Of a DNA stretch of 64,000 nucleotides, positions 47,268 through 58,298 are shown one piece after another. The stretch lies in NCBI GenBank assembly GCA_038049695.1, contig CP142452.1, positions 33,406,501-33,470,500 of the forward strand, written 5' to 3'. Position 1 is the stretch's first letter; every line of letters begins with the position of its first letter. Position numbers and translations under genes: made by a program. The notes under the pieces were generated by a model that was not told where the DNA came from, made no database searches, and saw only the letters and a list, made by a program, of their open reading frames with translations. This stretch comes from Cinnamomum chago. Its lineage: Eukaryota; Streptophyta; Magnoliopsida; Laurales; Lauraceae.

Positions 47268-48384
47268 CTGTAAATCTAATTGTGTAGAACTCTACTTACC
47301 GGTAATTGATTATCACAAAAACAAAACAACTGTCAAGTATAGGCGATTAGGATCATTAACCAAACACATGAATTCTGATTTATGAATAAACTGAGTGACC
47401 TCGCAAGGTTTAGGAAGAATTCTTACTACTCTAACAAGAAATGGAAAAAAAGTTTCCAACAAACTGCCAATTCTCAATAGCGGTCTCTGTTTATTTTCAA
47501 CAAATATTCAGAAAAGGGGAACATACAAACAGGAAGAAGTGGTCCCAACATAACATTAGCCAGTACATAAATGTTTGGAATGAAGACAATGATTTTAAAA
47601 CTGCTTTTGTTCCCATATAGGTCATGTCCAACATAAAAAACCAAGTCCATATCTTGATAATCTGTCTCTTTTGATATTTTACAAATATTCCAACACTTAC
47701 AAATTGAACGTCTTGATTTTCAGTGATGTTTATGATGATTTACACCTGAATAAAACCTTGTCCTATCATACAATGGTGGAGATAATAAAGACTTTGACAA
47801 TTTAATGTTTCAAACTAATTCCATAAAAAATAACAAATGGGGGCAATACATATCAGTTTATGCAGAAACCTTGAACCAAGAAAAACCATTCCAATCCCAT
47901 GTAGATTAAGGCCCCTACCTGGACCATGACTCAGACTAGTTGAATTGATCTATCTGAAACCTGATACAATTTGGGGGGGAAATTGCCATGGTTTTCGGCT
48001 TCAGTAAAAACTTCAGAACAATAAACGAAATCCCAAAAGCTAAATCAACTGAGACAGTATCAAGAACAAGATATTCAAATGGAATTAATGCAAAAGTGGA
48101 TAGAAAAACAGGTTCCAAAAGAAACACCTCAAGCATTTTCCTTCAAAAATATTGTCCTACTAGTCTAATACATTTTCTTCTATAAACAATGATTTTGAAG
48201 AACCCATTTTAAATCTAAACCATTAATCTATCATCTCATGGCCCTATAACAAAATAATAGTAATACAAAACTCATTGCCAAAGTTACTTTGCCCTGGACC
48301 TCATAAACCATTGGCTCCAATCAGGATGCCATAATAAAAGGCCTAACAGCAAGGTACTAAAGTACCTAAATAAAAACAGAGCAC
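47268..48384. other. CACTA interior, no further gene recognised
   Basis: This AT-rich sequence may be intron or untranslated DNA captured with the cupin exon. The short open frames near 47936-48185 show no domain I recognise. Confidence 0.5.
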
Positions 48385-48652
48385 ATGACTTTTAGCGGCG
48401 ATTTTACACTTTTAGTGACAACAATTTTTTAAATAAGCGGCGATAAATCTTGCGGCTAATTATTAGACTTTTAGCTACAACTTTGCAGTTGTGGGTAAAA
48501 GTCTAACTTTTAGCCGCGATGTTTTAAAATCGCGGCTAAAAGAATTAGTGACAGCACTTATAGCAACGACTCAGCGGCGATCAAAATATTGTCGCTAAAA
48601 CTTTTAGCCGCGAAAATTTTCGCAGTTAAATGTCAAGTTTCTTGTCGTGGAT
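48385..48652. repeat. CACTA right subterminal repeats and inverted end
   Basis: TTTTAGCGGCGA, TTTTAGCCGCGA and their reverses are packed here, ending ...TTTCTTGTCGTGG. The words are variants of the left-end GTGGC words, with a C/G shift (GCGGC). The two ends therefore diverged from each other. Confidence 0.75.
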
Positions 48653-49907
48653 CACCTGCACACACTTATAATTCCATTTACATTGTAAACATGACCTAAC
48701 ACATGTCATTAACTAAGCCACCCATCTCACCATTCCACATGCATTTATAAAACAAATTCACCCATTTCAACCTCCTGCACACATCATCACATATAATTGC
48801 ATCTGTTTTGTCTCACCTACTTTGTATACTCCATGTACACACTTTTACATACACCTTCCACCCACATGGCTTTCATCATTATTTAACTATACTACTACAT
48901 CACTAATCTCATTTCCTCTTTACCATTCTAATTTAAATCTACTAACACCCAAACTCAAATCCATATTATAATCATTCTCTAATTATAATTAAAGAGGTTA
49001 ATTACATTAAAGAGGAAAAAATTAATAGAATTTGATAATCCAAATCAAGGAATAAAACCACATGCATTAATCATTAAAGCTTATACTTGCCTCAATAGAG
49101 CTTTCCAAAGCTTCTTTCACAACCTATCTCAAGGACCCAAAAGTCCCCAAATATCCAAACCCTAGACACAAATACCTATCAAAACACCAATAAATGTTTA
49201 TACATACTTATAAGAGGGTCTTTTGACTCTAATGCAACTAAAAAATCCAAACAAAAAGAGTTAGAAGCCTACCTCTTGCAATGATTCCGAATTTGAAGGA
49301 AATGGAAGATGATGGGGGGTGTTTTTCTTGATAGCAATGAAGAGAGGAAGATGAGGAAGATGAAGAGGATGAAGAAATCTCTACTTCTAGTCTTCAATGT
49401 ACTCACAATCACTCCCACTTAGTGATGAGGAAGAGGAAGAGATGAAGAAGAAGAAGAAGAAGAGTAGAGGGAAAGGAATGGAAAGGAAATGAAAAGAAAA
49501 GGGTAAAGTAGCTTATAAGTGATAAGGATGCCCATTTTTGCAAGAAAGCCCACTAAAGTTTGATATTTCCAATTTGAGTCAAATGGAGGTCCACTAGTTC
49601 AATGGTTGGTCAAATGAGGTAGAGCCCAATACAAAAATTAATGTGGTCGTAAAAATACGCGCGTTGACGCCAAGATGACGTGAAAATGATGAAAAATGCG
49701 AAAATCTATAATTACGAAAAAGTCCTTGACTCTACCCAAGTGAGTCAACTCTACACCACTCACCTATCCAAATTTCAAGACTCACTTGACTCAGTCTAAA
49801 AAGACTAATGAGTACTAATTTCGATGATTAACAACTAAGCACAATTAATCAAGCTAAATCCTCATTAATTAGCACTAATTAAGATTAATTTGGGTTGGGG
49901 TGTAACA
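48653..49907 (-). repeat. Element A upstream LTR, second fragment
   Basis: It continues the LTR from CACCTGCACACAC and matches about 2506-3757 with some 2% differences, ending GGGGTGTAACA. The TATA-like motif is at 49512-49519 on the minus strand. The TSD GTTTC follows at 49908-49912. Confidence 0.93.
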
Positions 49908-49912
49908 GTTTC

Positions 49913-50007
49913 AAAGAGAGAACTTCAGAGATTTTGATCCTCTCTTTCAATCAGTGGGTTTAACCATTGTCAACATGTTTCTTTTAATGGGAGGTTTAAT
50001 CATCATC

Positions 50008-50043
<36 letters not shown>

Positions 50044-51338
50044 ATTAACAAAATTATATGAAACTAGGATAGATTTATTCAAAATTTCTGTTTAACAAAT
50101 ATGACAATCAAAAAGCAAAACAAAACAATACAATACAATACTAATGAGATACATTCGTCTAAAGCAGAACAACAAATTCGATATTGAACATCCACCAAAT
50201 TAACCAATTGAACCCGTGACAAAATACATGACAAATCATATAAACAAGTGGGAATTGAACATGGGCCATGACTTGAAAAGGGTCTTTTTAATCTATCATT
50301 CGGAAGAAAAATAAAATGGTAGTACAACAACAATCCTCAAGTAAAGCACGTTCATTATTAGATGATCCCAATCCCAGTTTACTAATCAATTGAAGTATCA
50401 TTAAGTGTAGCTGTTGGGGCTCAAGCCCTCCATTTGGTTTTCTCCTTTGATCTTACTTGCGCTTTTTTTTTTTTTTTTTTTGTGGAGACAAAGAAAGAAG
50501 AAGACAATTGCATGCAACATAAACTTTAAAAAATATATATATTCCCAAATTCCTTTCCACTGTTCCTTTTACTAATATAAGGTGTGTGTGGGTGTGTCTA
50601 AGAAGTTAGATTAATTAGTTTCCTGCTTTTTGTATCTCCTTCTTATCAATACTGGTTGTACATCATAGCTAACCCTGGTCTTGGAGGTTTTTTTTTTCCA
50701 TATATTTCTTAAATAGTTTTTCCTTTCAGTAGACATATTTGTTATATAGTTAATAATTTACTGGGCAATTCTTGATTCAACCTTCATCCACAAGGTCACA
50801 CTTGAAGGAAGTTCTTTTGTACACCACAAAAAATAGATGGATAAGATTAATCATATAGCTAAATACTCACAAAAGGTGGGGATTTTTAATATTGGGCTAG
50901 AAGGGCCTAACTAGGGGATTTTACTTGGATTTACGTGATTAATGCTTTTTTTTCTGAACATCCGATTGACCCGAACCTAAGGTCCTAGACCGCCCACATC
51001 AGCTCTCCTGGTCCCTTAACGAAGCAGGAAAAGTGATGGGACGAAGCCTAATGCTCTTACCTTTCTAATGTGGGAAGTCCGATTTATTCCTAGGGTGCTA
51101 ATAGCCTAAGTTTGATAATTGTTGTACCTAAGCAATTTGGTTATGATCTTAATTGGTTTGGTTAACTTGATTTATGTTGAAGGTTGATTAAGAGTGATTT
51201 AGGGATGTTTTAAGGTTCTGATTAATGTGTTTTTAAATATATTAATGTTCTATTTTAGTTGTTGAAGGTTCTGGAGTTTTAGGTTTTACTTCAAATGATG
51301 AAAAGATGTCGAAAACGGTGAAATAGGACTGACAGAGG
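49913..51338. other. Flanking DNA right of the nest, no gene recognised
   Basis: This is the continuation of 1-912. It contains a (CT)n microsatellite of about 16 repeats at 50011-50042, a T-run of about 20 at 50460-50480, and a GT-rich stretch near 50580. No coding region is supported. The boundary with element C is not visible; 51339 is simply where its hairpin word first appears. Confidence 0.55.
50011..50042. repeat. (CT)n microsatellite
   Basis: A perfect dinucleotide run of about 32 bp in plus orientation. Confidence 0.95.
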
Positions 51339-52139
51339 ACTTGGGCTCACAGATAGTGGTGCCCAAGTGCCAGGTCTCGTGTGCTTAGGCTGGTGGTGAT
51401 TAATCGACTTGATCTTCGGAGTTCGTATGGTTTCTATTTGATGCAAGTCTCTGTTTTGATGTTGTTTTAGGTTCTGGATCGATTTTTATCTTAATGATTT
51501 AAGTCCGGAACTCGAAATGTAACCAAGATTCACAACTTGGGCTAGACAGGAAACCTGGGCACACTTGTGTGTGCGCCTAGGTGTTTTTGTGAATTTGGGC
51601 GCACCTGTATGGGCGCCCAAGTGGTGCCTTGATGTTCTTCGCCCGTCCGACTTTGGTTCGAGGTTCCGGATGGGTTTAAGTTAACTAAACCTTTAATTTC
51701 TGGGTTGTTGTTGGTTCGATAAGGATTCAGAGATGTTTATTGAGATCGAGGTTGGATGTGAATAGGGATTCGGTGGTCTCAGGGAATGGAGATGAACTTG
51801 GGCGCACCTGTGGTTGCGCCTATGTTCCCTGGGTGACTTGGGCACACCTGTGGTGGCGCACGAGTGTCTGATTCGTGTCTTTTGGTTCTCTCCGGGATTC
51901 TTTCACCTAGGCTTGGAGTTTCAGGTGATCTATGTTAATAAATCTATATCTCGAGTTGGTCTTGAGTCTATAAACCTTAAATGTGGCAGTGGTTTGTGTT
52001 CGGGAGTTGAAGTGCAATCGAACCGCGCTTCGGGATTGGAACAAGAAGTTAAGTGCGCCCAGGTTCCTGGGGTAACTTGGGCGCACCTATAGGGGCGCCT
52101 TGTCTGCCTATTGGGTGATTCCGGGTTCGTTCGATTTCG

Positions 52140-52225
52140 TCCAATTCTAGAGTGTTTCTAAGTCAGATTCGGGTAGTCCAATTCTAGAGTGTTTCTAAGT
52201 CGGATTCGGGTAGTCCAATTCGTTC
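52140..52225. repeat. Short tandem duplication
   Basis: CCAATTCTAGAGTGTTTCTA and GTC(A/G)GATTCGGGTAGT occur twice in direct succession (about 43-bp period), with a partial third copy. Confidence 0.85.
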
Positions 52226-54389
52226 CTTGATTGAGGGATGTCTTTTATTCTTTAGATGTGAATTGTCTATTGTTTTAATTAGATCTTGACTAGGGTCTTA
52301 AAGTTTGAATTTAGGTGGGGGTTATCAATTATAATTGTGTTGGTCAAGGTTTGAATTAAAGTTTGATTTGAGTTTTAAGTTCAGGTTATGATTTTATTAA
52401 TTTGACTTTGTAAATTAAGGCTTGAATTAAAGGTTTGTTGTTTAAATTTATTAATTGAGATTTTAATTCGATCTTTGAGTGATTAAGGTTTATTAATTAC
52501 GGTTTTGATTGTAGTCTTGTTGATTAGGGATTGCTTAAAGTTTTAAACTAGGGGTTTTAGTTAAAGTATTTTATTAGGGTTGATTTATTAGGGTTTAATT
52601 AATTAAGTTTGGAAATTAGAATTCAGGTCAATGGTTTTAATTAAAATTAATTTAGGTGTTTTAATTAAGGTTAAATTAGGTGTTTTGATTAAGTATTATT
52701 TTTTTAAGTGTACTAATTTGCTTAGGTGCAAATACAATAACCTAGGTTTATCTACCTAATATCTACCTTTTTTGGACGTTTCTATTTCTTTTAATTTTTT
52801 TATTCTCTTCTCTAATTACTAAAGAGTAAGATGAGAAGGGAAGAGTTTTATGGTTTTATGATTTTTTTGGTATTTTATGCAATAGCAATGCAACCCAACC
52901 TAAAGAGCAAATTATGATCCTCTACTTAGTGTCTATCGTTATAATTCTACTACTTCTTTTAATTACTTACCCTTTTTTTTGTGTTCACTTCTCTAATTAC
53001 TGGAGAGCAAGACGAGAGGAGAAGTGTTTTATGATTTTTTTGGTTTTTTTATGCAATATTAATGTAACCTAACTTAAAATGATGATGATTCGATGACTCA
53101 AAGCCTAGAAGTCCAGTAGTCAATTGAAATCACCACCAAGATAAAACAACAAGCTAAATGGAATGCAAAGATATGGAAAATGTGGGCCGGAAAAAGAATT
53201 GGGACTTGAGCGCACACACAGGGGCGCCCAAGTGTCTCTGCACAACTTGGGCTGGCACACAGTGGCGCCCAAGTGTCTCCCCTGCGGGTTGTGATGCACG
53301 TGCAATTTTCTACGATATTCCAATTCGATTTTCGACACTTCGTGACTAAATATAAGGTCCTAATATGAATTATTGATATAATAACCTTCGGATTCGGAAA
53401 TAATGACACGAGGACCGAAGTCCAAGAGGCGGGTCTCTTTGGCAGGAACTTGGGCGCACCCACAGTGGCGCCCAAGTACACTGTCCTTTTTTCTTTCCCT
53501 TTTGGTAATAGATTTTGGTATTCCTTTGATTCTTTCCACGCCTTTTGTGGATCTGAAGACTTTAATATCATTATATATGAAGATAGACTCGGATCTAAGA
53601 ACCAGAATGCGTGCGAAATGAAATCGGGGCCAAAGCCCTATCCAGAAACTTGGGCGCACACACAGTTGCGCCCAAGATTTTTCCTGCACCTTTCTTCCTC
53701 TTTTGTTTCTTTTCTCAATATTTTTCGCACGATTTGGAATGCAAAACTACAGATCCGAAGGTCCCAATATCAATATGTATGAAAACGAGTTCGGATCTAA
53801 GAAATAAAATATGCTTTATATGAAAATCGGGGTTGAAACCCAATGCAGACACTTGGGCGCACCCACAGTTGCGCCCAAGTGTTCTGTTGCACATTTTTTT
53901 TTTTTTTCAGATTCGGTTTTTCCTTAATGAAAATGAGATGGATGTGAAGTCTACCCTAATCACAAGTTCAGAATGCTAAAAATAATGCAGATCTACAGAG
54001 TATGAATGATCCTAAGCATGTTACTAATGATAAATGATTACTAAGTATTAAATCTACTGAAAAACACTATTATTAATGCAGATCTACAATGCATGCATGA
54101 TCCTAAGCATTAATGATGTTGAATATCACTTGAAGAGAACCTAAATCTAGAAATACCGGTTTAAGTTGTATCTTCAAGTCCTAGATCGAAGATCTCGCGC
54201 GAATCCATGGCTTTCACAAGTCTCCTCCATTGCTAATCTTGGGAAACCAGAAGGCTTCTTCTTCTCTTTCCTTCTAGATCTAAAGTACTCTCTTTGGTTA
54301 TGGTGGCTACTCTCTTTTTCTCTCTTTTCTTCGAGTTTTTCTATTCTTTTTTTGGTAGCCTCCTTTGTAAATGGTATAAGAGATCCTTA

Positions 54390-54402
54390 TATAAAGGTTT
54401 TG
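54390..54402 (-). promoter_or_regulatory. Putative TATA box of the element C LTR
   Basis: The minus-strand CTTTATATAAGGATC is a good TATA context. Removing S2, it lies about 1.4 kb inside the LTR start at 61299, a sensible U3 length. Confidence 0.5.
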
Positions 54403-54488
54403 GCATGGAGGAGGGGTTTAGGGTTGCTATGTGCACGAGTCTCTAGAAGTTTCACGCAAACCAAGGTAGGTTTAGGGTTTGTCTGGGT

Positions 54489-55405
54489 ACTTGGGCCCAC
54501 ACACAGGTGCGCCCATGTTTTGTTTTGGGGCTAAGTGGGCTTAGGGTTTGGTTTCAGACTATTTTTGGGCTGAGGTCAGGTCGGAACTGTGAAAGATAGA
54601 GTGAAACCCACCTAAGTATGCATTGAAGTGCTTTCCTAGGGAAACTGCGGACCTGGGTGCACCTGTGTGTGCGCCCAAGCACAGGCTGAGACATGGGCGG
54701 ACCTAGGGCGGCGCCCAAGTATGTCTCTAGTGGGGGGGCGTTAGGGCAATCTTTTGTGGGCCATAACTCTTGGACCGTTTGTCGGAATTGGACGTTCTAC
54801 ATATCGTTGGAAAGCTCTTGAAATGTATAATCTATTGGTCCATACAACATAATGATCAGAGGTCGGGAAAAGGTATGGACTTGGGGTTAAGTTGACCTAG
54901 GGTTTGGTTCGGGTTGTTTTCTAGTTGAATTTGGACTAAAACAGAGGAAATTGGACTTAGGCGCACTTGTGGGGGCGCCCAAGTGAATTTTAGGACTTGG
55001 GCGCACACACAGGTGCGCCCATGTCATCTTTTGGGTCGAATGGGCTTGGGGTTTGGCTTTGGTCTATTTTTTGGGCTGATATTGGGTTGGAACTATGAAG
55101 AGTGAAGTAGAACCGACCTAAATATGCACTAGAGTGCTTTCTAGGGCAACCAAAGACTTGGGCGCACACACAGTGTGACCTTGGGACCTGGGCGCACCTG
55201 TGTGTGCACCCAAGCATAGTTTGGGACTTGGGCGCACCTATATTGGCGCCCAAGTGTCCCTGGTACGGGACCACTTGTGTAGTCTTCCGAGGGCCATATC
55301 TTTTGATCCGTTGGTCGGAATTGGACGTTCTATATATCGTCGGAAAGCTCTTGGAATGTAGAATATTTTGGTCTATAGATCCTAATGGTCAGAGGTCAGG
55401 AAAAT
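54489..55405. repeat. About 500-bp tandem duplication in element C
   Basis: The blocks at about 54489-54880 and 54995-55405 share hairpins at the same places, then GTCGGAATTGGACGTTCTA and GGAAAGCTCTTG. Divergence is moderate, so the duplication is not recent. Confidence 0.85.
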
Positions 55406-56141
55406 AAGGGATACTTGGATCAATGATTCTAACCTCCTAATTCGTGCTAATCGTATCGTACTTAGGCAAACTATGTGTAATCTCTTTAGGAACAACCTGA
55501 GTGCGTTCTATGTAATGGGAAGGGGCTTGGATGGTGTTATAGTCCATTCCTTGTATGAGTAGTGGGTTGAACTCGAGATCTCAACGTGATTTGACCTTTT
55601 CTCTCACAATTTCTATGAATCGTCGAACTAAGTGTAAGACCCCGACCCGAGTGAACTCGATTAGTATTAATTAAGTTGTGTGTTAGTTCTAAGCTTGATT
55701 AGTGATTTTGGCTAAGTTGGGTTTGGAATAGCTTTTGAAATAGTTTTGGGGAATTTTAATTGCTTTGTGATTAGTGGAGGGGGCCCTTTGGGGGTTCCTT
55801 CTTTATGACCTTGCATGCGCTTGAGGATTTATCGTAGATTTTTGCATTCATTGTTTTAATCCTATTTTATTTGTATTGATAATCCCTACAACTTTCATAT
55901 TGATCCCGTCCCCGTTCGAGCTCCCGAATCCCGATTTCATAGCCTTGAGGGCAAAACAGTCATTGTGCACTAAATCTGTACCCAAAACTTGATGTTCCCG
56001 AAACCCGCGAAACATATACTTTTTGGAAACTAGATATTTCGACGATCAATTTTATTTTCTTCATCGAGTTCATTAGAAGCCCCGAAAGCCAAGATTTCAG
56101 CCCTTGAATGTCGTAAGTAGTGGGACCCATTTCCATTTGCT

Positions 56142-56149
56142 TATATAAG
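56142..56149 (+). promoter_or_regulatory. TATA box of S2
   Basis: TTGCTTATATAAGGAGACCC matches the S1 context TTGCTATAAGAGAACCC in position and flanks. It could start transcripts running right into S3. Confidence 0.65.
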
Positions 56150-56984
56150 GAGACCCATCTTCCTCATTTCACTTTTTCCAGCACAAAAGGCAGCCTAGGG
56201 TTTCTTTGGAAACTTTTCGTCTTCTTCTTGCTCTCTCCACCTCCAATCCACACCAAACTTGCATCAATCAAGAAATGGAGGTTATCATTCTCTTCCCCAC
56301 CTTGCAAACTTTCTTTTGATACTATTTGTTGAGAAATCCATCAGCTTTGAGATCTTCATTGAGCTTCCTCTTTCCATTAGAGGACCTTACAAGTAAGTAA
56401 TCCTTCCCTTCTTCTAGATTTGTGTTCTCCTAGCCTAAGGGAATCTCCATCCCCATTATTGAAGCTTCTTTCTCCCCATGATATGTTTTGACTCTTTTAG
56501 GGTTTTATTTTGGGGTTTTTGCTTGTAGCTTGGACCATTGATTTGGAGGGCTTGTTAGAGCTTGATTTGCTTATTAGAAGACTTAAGGTAAGTGGATGAT
56601 TTGATTTTTATAAGCTTTCAATGATTTTGGTATTTTTCCACTCATGCCTATTTATTGCATTGGTTTGAAATAAATGTTCATGATAGAGTTTGGTAGTACA
56701 TTTATGGCTTATAAGTGTATTGGTGAATGGAATTTATTTTCTTCTTGTTTGTACCAAATGTACTCTATTGTGAAATGGTTTCCTTCTTTCTTTATTTATA
56801 TTGGATTTGATGTTGATGGAGGAGGTGGTGGAATGAACACATATTGGGGTTTTAGAGAAGTGTAGATAGATGCATTGTAGGAGCTTTTAGCTTAGTTTAT
56901 TGCAGGGATTAAATGGAAGTGAGAAGAGTGGTTTTGAGGAGGAAAAATGGCTCAAATCTGAACATAGTAGGTGCTTCCCCCACC

Positions 56985-57475
56985 TGGCGGTCAGCCAGCG
57001 GTCACCTGTCGGCTAGCCGTCTGGTGACTGGCGGCTAACCGCCAGCTAGCCGAACAGTCGCGGTTACTTTTCCAGAGAGCAACATTTTCCTCCTGAAAAC
57101 ACGGTCAGCCTCACGGTTAGCAAGCGGCTAACCGCCGAACCCATCGACGGCTAACCGCCAGCCAACTGACCCATTCGGTTACTTCTCCAGAGAGCAACAT
57201 TTTCCACCTGAAAGCACAATCAGTCTCACGGTTAGCAAGCGGCTAACCACCGAACCTATCAGTGGCTAACCGCCAGCCAACCGAACCATTTAGGTTACAT
57301 TTCCAGTAACCTGTCTTTCTGTCAGGCCAGCCGCGCGGTTAGCCAACGGCTAACCGCCTAACCCAATGGCGGCTAACATCCATCTGACCGCTAGGTAACT
57401 GAAATTACCCAGACAATATTTCCGGAGAGCTCCTCGCTCGAGCGAACTCTCCGGTTCGCTCGAGCGCTGAGCTTT
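56985..57475. repeat. S2 palindrome clusters (CGGCTAACCGCC and GCTCGAGC)
   Basis: From about 56985 to 57400, words such as GGCGGCTAACCGCC, CGGTTAGC and GGCTAGCC recur. They include about three tandem units of roughly 118 bp that start near GGTTAC and TCCAGAGAGCAACATTTTCC. At 57436-57470 a second, different palindrome (CTCGCTCGAGCG) is present twice. The region begins about 840 bp downstream of the TATA box. Confidence 0.88.
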
Positions 57476-58127
57476 GTCGGTCAGAGGAGATTCACTAGGC
57501 ATTGTATGAGGCCATTCGAGAAAGAAACCATATTACGAAGATGTCATTCGAAGTTTTGAAAATTCAAAGTGTATAAGGAGCCCGAGATGTCCCCAAACTC
57601 AAAGAGTACCAAATTATTATTAGATCAACATACGAGATCCCTATTCACTTCAAATAAATCTTGAACCGATGCTTTACCCGAAATTCCAATTGTTTATTGT
57701 ACTTTATCGATCCCGAGATTTATACTACATGCCTGTTAGGAATTTTGTAGATTGCAATTTGATGGATGCATTAATCATTCTAGCATCATTTGATTTACAC
57801 ACTTGCATTGGTTTTAAATAAACTTGAAATCTTGTTTTATTCATGCATTGCTTTTAAGATTTGTAAAAGTATTGATTTATGCATGATTTGTATTTTCATC
57901 TTGGATGCATTTGTTTTAGAAAAGAGTTTTCAAGAAATCAAGCTAGCCTTTGTTTTAAAAGTTTTGAATCTTTTTAGGCTTTTTATGTCATGTTTTAAAA
58001 ACCATTAGAATCTTTAAAACATGTTTTCCAAGCTTGATTTAGTGGCAAAAAGGTCCCCCAAAGAAATAACTTTGAAATGGCAAAAGTTGGATTTTTTGTC
58101 AAAGGGAGGCAGTCCCGGCAGTGTTGC

Positions 58128-58265
58128 CGGTCGACCGAGAGGCAGGTCTCGGTCGACCGAGACAACTGGAGGTAATTTCTGCAGTTTTGAACTGAAACCT
58201 CCAACGGTCAGAAATCTGACCGTTGTGCCTTCCCGGTCGACCGAGACCTCTTTGTCGGTCGACCG
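58128..58265. repeat. S3 palindrome cluster (CGGTCGACCG, four copies)
   Basis: CGGTCGACCG is found at 58128-58137, 58150-58159, 58234-58243 and 58256-58265. The copies are arranged as two pairs, each with about 22-bp spacing. The last copy ends about 26 bp upstream of the TATA box. Confidence 0.92.
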
Positions 58266-58290
58266 AGGACTAGCCGTTGGCAACTTTTTG

Positions 58291-58298
58291 CTATAAAT
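58291..58298 (+). promoter_or_regulatory. TATA box of S3
   Basis: GCTATAAATATGAG is a consensus plant TATA, immediately downstream of the GGTCGACC cluster. Confidence 0.65.

Larger units (their letters stand above)
19849..48652. mobile_element. CACTA-like DNA transposon, non-autonomous, carrying nested elements
   Basis: It interrupts the element A LTR, with CAC (or TCAC) duplicated at 19846-19848 and 48653-48655. The ends form imperfect inverted repeats: CTACAAGAAAGTTG on the left and CACGACAAGAAACTTG on the reverse of the right, close to the CACTACAAGAAA start common in plant CACTA elements. Both subterminal zones are packed with TTTAGTGGCAAC / TTTTAGCGGCGA words in both orientations, a hallmark of the superfamily. 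Without element B its own DNA is only about 2.7 kb, with no transposase, so it needed one in trans. It carries one captured host exon. The terminal bases are degenerate, so the superfamily call is good but not certain. Confidence 0.7.
913..49907 (-). mobile_element. Element A: Ty3/gypsy chromovirus, full length but split by nested insertions
   Basis: On the minus strand this is a complete LTR retrotransposon: LTR, primer-binding site, gag, protease, reverse transcriptase, RNase H, integrase with a chromodomain-like tail, polypurine tract, LTR. The TSD GTTTC lies at 908-912 and at 49908-49912. The element starts TGTTACACCCC and ends GATGTGACA in its own orientation. A copia element (4454-14368) sits in the integrase gene and a CACTA-like transposon (about 19849-48652) in the upstream LTR; without them it would be about 10.3 kb. 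The two LTRs differ at roughly 2-4% of aligned positions by eye. Gag-pol is broken by at least five stops and two frameshifts. The chromodomain-like end and the domain order point to the Tekay/Del side of the chromoviruses. Confidence 0.93.
51339..55257. repeat. Dispersed hairpin word CTTGGGCGC-loop-GCGCCCAAG, about 19 copies
   Basis: Copies of a roughly 28-32 bp inverted repeat occur near 51339, 51565, 51596, 51797, 51836, 52076, 53205, 53241, 53447, 53648, 53850, 54489, 54651, 54693, 54955, 54995, 55155, 55186 and 55227. Loops are mostly ACACACAGT(G/T) or ACCTGTGTGT. The sequence between copies is mostly unrelated from one interval to the next. Short open frames here that share GAPK/RLGA-like peptides are by-products of the hairpins. 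Confidence 0.9.

Noticed and set aside
51339..55257. CRISPR-like appearance of regularly recurring short palindromic units
   Set aside because: Spacing is irregular (30 to over 1000 bp), no cas genes, plant nuclear context, and the units are degenerate. It is a dispersed hairpin family within a retroelement.
52990..55407. Short open frames sharing peptides such as WAPLC or GAPK
   Set aside because: The shared peptides come from the GGGCGCAC/GCGCCC hairpin word read in different frames.
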